From contig CAITEG010000047.1 of the NCBI GenBank assembly GCA_903891365.1, forward strand, positions 1-8,922: 8,922 nucleotides of DNA. Reading direction: 5' to 3'. Source of the stretch: an uncultured bacterium (GTDB lineage Bacteria; Patescibacteriota; Minisyncoccia; Phycocordibacterales; UBA9973). Below the pieces are notes generated by a model, which saw only the letters and a program-made list of their open reading frames with translations, did not search any database and was not told the DNA's origin. Shown here in pieces: positions 5,978 through 8,922 of the stretch (position 1 is its first letter; each line of letters opens with the position of its first letter). The position numbers and the translations under genes are program-made.

Positions 5978-6751
5978 ATGAAAATAATTTCTTGGAACAC
6001 CAACGGTTTACGAGCGACAGCAAAGCAGGGACACTTGGTTCCCCTTTTTGCATACAACAATGCAGATATCGTTTGTCTACAAGAGACGAAATGCGAGCCA
6101 GATCAGCTCGATGACGCGACAAGGAATCTAAAAGGCTATCATTCTTACTTTTCTTATTCCAAACTTCGCAAAGGTTATAGTGGTGTAGCTATTTACTCTA
6201 AAGTAGAACCCTTGAAAGTTGAGTATGGTATGGGTATTAAGAAGTTTGACGATGAAGGACGAACTATAGTGGCTTATTATAAGGATTTTGTTCTTATTAA
6301 TTGTTACTTCCCTAACGCTGGTGTCTCTCCTGAAAGACTTGTCTATAAATTAGAGTTTTATGATGCTTTCCTTAAATTTATAAACAAATTAAAGAAGAGT
6401 GGTAATAATGTAATTTTTACAGGTGATGTGAATACTGCTCACAATGCTATCGATCTCGCTCGTCCAAAAGCTAATGAGAACAATACTGGCTTCCTTCGAG
6501 TAGAAAGAGACTGGCTGGATAAAGTTGTAGAGAATGATTTCGTAGATATTTTCCGCACTTTTTATCCAGGGATGAAAGATATCTATACTTATTGGGATAT
6601 GAAGACAGGCGCCAGGGCGCGCAACGTCGGCTGGCGTATCGACTACTTTTTTACAAACAAATCTTTCATGAAGAAAATAAAAAGCTTTAAAACACTTACA
6701 GATTACCCTGGATCCGATCATTGCCCGATAATGATTGACATCTCTATATAG
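5978..6751 (+). CDS. xth: Exodeoxyribonuclease III (AP endonuclease)
   Basis: A 257-residue enzyme of the exonuclease III / EEP (endonuclease-exonuclease-phosphatase) family, which cuts DNA 5' of abasic sites in base excision repair and removes 3' blocking groups; length is normal. All active-site motifs are visible in order: ISWNTNGLRA (N7), QETKC (metal ligand E36), GYSGVAIYSK, NCYFPNAG (Y110), FTGDVNTAHN (D150, N152), GWRIDYFF (D222) and GSDHCPIMIDI (D247, H248). It is cytoplasmic, with no signal peptide. There is no Shine-Dalgarno; the ATG lies 6 bases after a TATTAT box. The gene is followed by a strong terminator about 100 bases downstream and faces the convergent cca gene. Whether the enzyme acts mainly as exonuclease or AP endonuclease cannot be told from sequence. 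Confidence 0.96.
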   Translation: MKIISWNTNGLRATAKQGHLVPLFAYNNADIVCLQETKCEPDQLDDATRNLKGYHSYFSYSKLRKGYSGVAIYSKVEPLKVEYGMGIKKFDDEGRTIVAYYKDFVLINCYFPNAGVSPERLVYKLEFYDAFLKFINKLKKSGNNVIFTGDVNTAHNAIDLARPKANENNTGFLRVERDWLDKVVENDFVDIFRTFYPGMKDIYTYWDMKTGARARNVGWRIDYFFTNKSFMKKIKSFKTLTDYPGSDHCPIMIDISI

Positions 6752-6852
6752 AGGAGTACAATTAAAACAATACAAAAACAGTACATTTTACCTTAAAGGT
6801 AAACAAGATATAAGGGTTTGTTTGTAATAAAATCTCTAGTAGTACGTTTTCC

Positions 6853-6888
6853 AAAAAGCGATGTTGGTACCCCCTCATCGCTTTTTTT
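6853..6888 (+). terminator. Bidirectional terminator between convergent xth and cca
   Basis: AAAAAGCGATG (6853-6863) pairs perfectly with CATCGCTTTTT (6876-6886) around a 12-base loop, with a long T-run on the plus strand for xth. On the minus strand the same hairpin ends in five Ts and could stop cca transcripts. The rest of the region 6752-6852 holds only a small 6-bp hairpin near 6787-6803 and no gene. Confidence 0.88.
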
Positions 6889-6895
6889 CTTTTTA

Positions 6896-6985
6896 CTCAC
6901 CAGTATTTTTCTGCTGAAAAATCTTGTGAGCTCACCTCACCTCGTCAGGTTCCGGTCTTGCTCTCGGGTCCCTTGCCCTAGCTCA
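6896..6985. repeat. Hairpin-bearing intergenic element overlapping the end of cca
   Basis: CTCAC (6896-6900) and GTGAG (6926-6930) enclose the hairpin ATTTTTC-TGCT-GAAAAAT (6905-6922). The 19 bases at 6904-6922 match 5726-5744 with a single difference, so this hairpin is a repeat. A cytosine-rich, less AT-rich tract (6931-6985) follows, containing the 10-bp palindrome GTGAGCTCAC (6926-6935) and running into the last codons and stop of cca. The right boundary is approximate. Confidence 0.5.
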
Positions 6986-8588
6986 CTCCGTGTTTTTTAT
7001 GAAGTTTAGTTATCTCTTCTTTTTCAAGCTCTTCCTTTTTTTCTTTGCCTCTTTCCCCTAGAGTTTTAAGTTCATCGTCCCCTAGCATATTTAAAGATGC
7101 CACAAGTTCACTCAAGTGTTCCTTGGTGTTTTTCTTTGGATCATCGAGGACTTCTTCGAGGAGAGCACTTAAAATCCACCCCATTCTTGGTCCTGGTTTC
7201 ATATGTAACACTTCCATCATATATTTACCGTCTATAGCTAGTTGTCCGACAGAGATAGGGTCGCGGAGAACTTCTTCTATCATTGCATGATATTTACGGA
7301 GGCGGTACGGAGTCTCCTTTTTCTTCATCCCTACCCTGTCGCATTCACGAACATTCATAAGGTCCCAGATATGCTCTTTACCAACATTTGCAACGACACG
7401 ACGTACAGCAGAGAGAGTAATCATTTCAGTATCAGAGAAGAACATATGTCCACGAACGAGCCTGTTCACCAAATCGCTTGTTTTCTTTGGGTATTTGAGC
7501 CTTTCCATTATTTTCTTGGTTATTCTCTCCCCTATGACCTCGTGGCCATAGAAAGTATATTCTTTCTTGATTCCCACCCTTCTAGATCTCGGCTTGCCTA
7601 TATCATGAAACAATGCTGCTAAACGTACCTCAAGTGGCCAGCCTTTTATTACAGCATGATCTAGAGCATGGAGTAAATGTTCCCAGACATCATATATATG
7701 TGCACCTTTTTGTTCGCATCCTATACCCTCTTCGAGTTCGGGAATTATATATTTAAGGAGCCCAAGTTTTTGAAGTAAGCCTATTCCAGCTACTGGATTT
7801 CCTGATTCTATGATTTTAGTAAACTCGTCTCGGATTCTTTCAAAAGAGATGTTTTTGATTAAAGCAGAGTTTTCTACAATAGCCTGCATTGTGTCGTAAG
7901 ACATAGCAAAATCAAGCTGGACCGAGAAACGGATAGCACGGAGCATACGCAAAGCATCTTCCTGAAATCTATCATTGGCACTTCCTACAGCTCTGACAAC
8001 TTTGTCCTTTATGTCCTTTACACCATTAAACAAATCTATAAGATGTCCGTTAGAATGTTCATCTTCTTGCCTGCCCGCCACAGGTATTCCGTCGGCGGGT
8101 CCTTTATTGGGATTACCCTCCTTTGCCAAGGCTATGGCGGGCGAGTAGGCTAAAGCATTAATTGTAAAGTCACGTCTCTTTAGGTCGTCCTCTATATTTT
8201 CACTGAAGTTTATTTCATCCGGATGGCGGAAATCGCTATATTTTGCCTCAGTTCTATATGGTGTAACCTCTAATATGTGGTATTTTGTTTCACATGTAAC
8301 GTTATTTGGTGCATTCTCAGGTGTTACACATGTAACATTTTCAACAGGTATGCATACACCTACGGTCCCGAATTTGTTTTCATATATAGTCTTTTCAAAC
8401 AAAGGAATGATCTCTTCTGGTTTTGCATTGGTTGTGATGTCCCAGTCCTTTGGTTCTCTTTCTATTATTAGATCTCTCACACATCCTCCAACTAGAAAAG
8501 CCTCGAAACCTGCTTTTTCAAGTGTTTCCGTTACACGTGTAACGTAATTAGGTATTTTTGACTTATCTATAGTTAGATTCTTAGTCAT
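6978..8588 (-). CDS. cca: CCA tRNA nucleotidyltransferase with HD domain
   Basis: This enzyme adds or repairs the 3' CCA of tRNAs. The class II nucleotidyltransferase head has FLVGGCVRDL (31-40), the metal-binding KDWDITT (D48, D50), RRDFTINALAY (138-148), RFQEDALRMLRAIRF (207-221) and ERIRDEF (250-256). An HD phosphohydrolase domain follows with AALFHDIGKP (H328, D329) and a charged helical tail. At 536 residues it is somewhat long because of two segments absent from typical relatives: about residues 83-103, between GTVGVCI and LEVTPYRTE, and about 151-181, between ALAYSP and LIDLFNG. Both carry palindromic DNA. They fall in surface loops, so the enzyme is probably active. The last residues (HGVS) lie in an intergenic repeat. 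It lies downstream of tRNA-Gly, which lacks an encoded CCA, and I see no separate promoter. A narrower A-adding or poly(A) polymerase role is possible but less likely. Confidence 0.93.
   Translation of the reverse strand: MTKNLTIDKSKIPNYVTRVTETLEKAGFEAFLVGGCVRDLIIEREPKDWDITTNAKPEEIIPLFEKTIYENKFGTVGVCIPVENVTCVTPENAPNNVTCETKYHILEVTPYRTEAKYSDFRHPDEINFSENIEDDLKRRDFTINALAYSPAIALAKEGNPNKGPADGIPVAGRQEDEHSNGHLIDLFNGVKDIKDKVVRAVGSANDRFQEDALRMLRAIRFSVQLDFAMSYDTMQAIVENSALIKNISFERIRDEFTKIIESGNPVAGIGLLQKLGLLKYIIPELEEGIGCEQKGAHIYDVWEHLLHALDHAVIKGWPLEVRLAALFHDIGKPRSRRVGIKKEYTFYGHEVIGERITKKIMERLKYPKKTSDLVNRLVRGHMFFSDTEMITLSAVRRVVANVGKEHIWDLMNVRECDRVGMKKKETPYRLRKYHAMIEEVLRDPISVGQLAIDGKYMMEVLHMKPGPRMGWILSALLEEVLDDPKKNTKEHLSELVASLNMLGDDELKTLGERGKEKKEELEKEEITKLHKKHGVS
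8074..8141 (-). repeat. GC-rich palindromic insert inside cca
   Basis: CCCGCC (8074-8079) pairs with GGCGGG (8094-8099), and can also pair with GGCGGG at 8136-8141. The tract is much richer in G+C than the gene around it. On the coding strand it encodes PADGIPVAGRQE and neighbouring residues, within a stretch missing from typical CCA enzymes. The reading frame stays open throughout. Confidence 0.6.
8287..8543. repeat. Three copies of a 14-bp near-palindrome inside cca
   Basis: GTTTCACATGTAAC (8287-8300), GTTACACATGTAAC (8323-8336) and GTTACACGTGTAAC (8530-8543). The third is a perfect palindrome, 16 bp with its flanking C and G. On the coding strand they encode NVTCET, NVTCVT and YVTRVT. The first two make up most of the extra segment at residues 83-103 of the product. 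Confidence 0.65.
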
Positions 8589-8608
8589 AGTTTATTTTGT
8601 TATTTTTT

Positions 8609-8758
8609 ATGTGCGGCGTAGGAGAATCTCGCCCTACGGTCGCGGGTACTTTTCCGTCTTCGACAAGGAAAAGTCTTTCGATTCTCCTACATGAGCAAAG
8701 TAGTTTGCTCATTACGCCGCAGAATTCATAGTTACATAATGTGCGGCGTAGGAGAATC
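8609..8758. repeat. tRNA-Gly 3'-end repeat element: one direct and one inverted extra copy
   Basis: ATGTGCGGCGTAGGAGAATC occurs exactly at 8609-8628 and again at 8739-8758, where it is the 3' end of tRNA-Gly plus two flanking bases. Between them an inverted copy begins TTCGATTCTCCTAC (8677-8690) and resumes TACGCCGCA (8713-8721), split by a 22-nt hairpin. The inverted and left direct copies form a long stem enclosing another hairpin, ACTTTTCC (8648-8655) with GGAAAAGT (8667-8674). The element fills the tRNA-cca gap apart from about 20 bases before the cca ATG. Confidence 0.8.
8691..8712. repeat. Perfect 22-nt hairpin flanked by a TAC duplication
   Basis: ATGAGCAAA (8691-8699) and TTTGCTCAT (8704-8712) pair perfectly around the loop GTAG. 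The hairpin splits an inverted tRNA-Gly 3'-end copy and is flanked by TAC at 8688-8690 and 8713-8715. The undisturbed tRNA sequence has a single TAC at this point. Confidence 0.75.
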
Positions 8759-8812
8759 GAACTCCTGTCTCATCCTTGGCAAGGACGTGTTCTACCACTA
8801 AACCAACACCGC
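8742..8812 (-). tRNA. tRNA-Gly(GCC)
   Basis: A complete 71-nt cloverleaf: acceptor GCGGTGT (8812-8806) with ACGCCGC (8749-8743), including one T-G wobble; D-stem GTTT/GAAC; anticodon stem CGTCC/GGATG with loop TTGCCAA, giving anticodon GCC at 8780-8778; T-arm AGGAG-TTCGATT-CTCCT; discriminator A at 8742. CCA is not encoded (CAT follows), so the product of the downstream cca gene is needed to mature it. It reads glycine GGC and GGT codons. Confidence 0.96.
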
Positions 8813-8833
8813 ATGTGTTTATAACTGATAGAT

Positions 8834-8862
8834 ATTATAGTATTTTTAATGATTTTATGCAA
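8834..8862 (-). promoter_or_regulatory. tRNA-Gly promoter
   Basis: TTGCAT (8862-8857), an exact 17-base spacer, and a perfect TATAAT (8839-8834), about 21 bases before the mature tRNA 5' end. It probably also drives cca. Confidence 0.85.
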
Positions 8863-8908
8863 TTCTTATTATCCTTTGAAAATAAAGGATATTTTGTAAA
8901 GAATTGTA
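8858..8908. repeat. Nested dyad symmetry between divergent promoters
   Basis: TATCCTTT (8870-8877) and AAAGGATA (8884-8891) are perfect inverted arms. Outside them TGCAATTCTT (8858-8867) matches AAGAATTGTA (8899-8908) inverted at 9 of 10 positions. The outer arms overlap or abut the -35 boxes of both divergent promoters, as an operator would. Confidence 0.5.
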
Positions 8909-8921
8909 AAAGGTGTATAAT
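8894..8921 (+). promoter_or_regulatory. Divergent promoter leading out of the window
   Basis: TTGTAA (8894-8899), a 16-base spacer and TATAAT (8916-8921) face right, where the next gene would lie beyond the window edge. The -35 box is moderate (4 of 6) and the -10 box is perfect. Confidence 0.5.
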
Positions 8922-8922
8922 A

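Noticed and set aside
6818..7009. Plus-strand open frame of 63 codons after xth
   Set aside because: It runs through the xth/cca terminator and repeat element, starts without a signal and encodes a low-complexity Phe/Leu/Ser stretch.
8609..8722. A second tRNA gene (acceptor-like GCGGCGT with ACGCCGC)
   Set aside because: There are no D-arm or anticodon-arm features in between; the pairing comes from inverted copies of the tRNA-Gly 3' end.
8609..8758. CRISPR array (repeated 20-bp unit)
   Set aside because: There are only two direct copies, one of which is part of a tRNA gene, with a single 110-base interval and no cas genes.

Overview
The window looks like chromosomal DNA from a candidate phyla radiation bacterium, most likely a Parcubacteria (Patescibacteria) lineage. 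The evidence is an AT-rich sequence, compact housekeeping genes, almost no Shine-Dalgarno sequences, -10 boxes lying only 6-11 bases from several start codons, very short intergenic gaps marked by intrinsic terminators, and structured repeats between and inside genes. The standard stop codons are used (TAA and TAG end the recognised genes). The assignment to a phylum is inference, since there is no rRNA here.

Left half (119-4502, all on the minus strand, read right to left): rpsO (ribosomal protein S15), a NYN/LabA-type putative ribonuclease, a small two-helix membrane protein, pnp (polynucleotide phosphorylase), and a single-pass membrane protein that appears to be cut short at its C-terminus. 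rpsO and pnp are direct neighbours in many bacteria; here two genes, each followed by its own terminator, separate them. S15, NYN and PNPase point to ribosome and RNA turnover functions. The promoter and terminator of the small membrane protein gene are packed closely around it, and a 9-codon upstream ORF overlaps its start codon.

Middle (4503-6888): a divergent intergenic region holds a plus-strand intrinsic terminator with no gene in front of it, which suggests a small RNA of roughly 80 nt, and a 22-codon minus-strand ORF. Then come a Xer-type tyrosine recombinase and exonuclease III (xth) on the plus strand, both DNA maintenance enzymes, separated by about 290 bases of gene-free DNA that fold into an unusual composite palindrome.

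Right half (6853-8922, minus strand): tRNA-Gly(GCC), which does not encode its CCA end, lies directly upstream of the CCA-adding enzyme gene (cca), probably in one transcript. The cca gene carries two segments that look like in-frame insertions, one made of a GC-rich palindrome and one containing repeats of a GTTACAYRTGTAAC-type palindrome. Its last codons lie at the edge of an intergenic repeat element. Between cca and the tRNA is a compact element made of extra copies of the tRNA 3' end: one direct and one inverted, the inverted copy being split by a perfect 22-nt hairpin flanked by a 3-base duplication. This tRNA-derived element and the in-gene palindromes are the most unusual things in the window.
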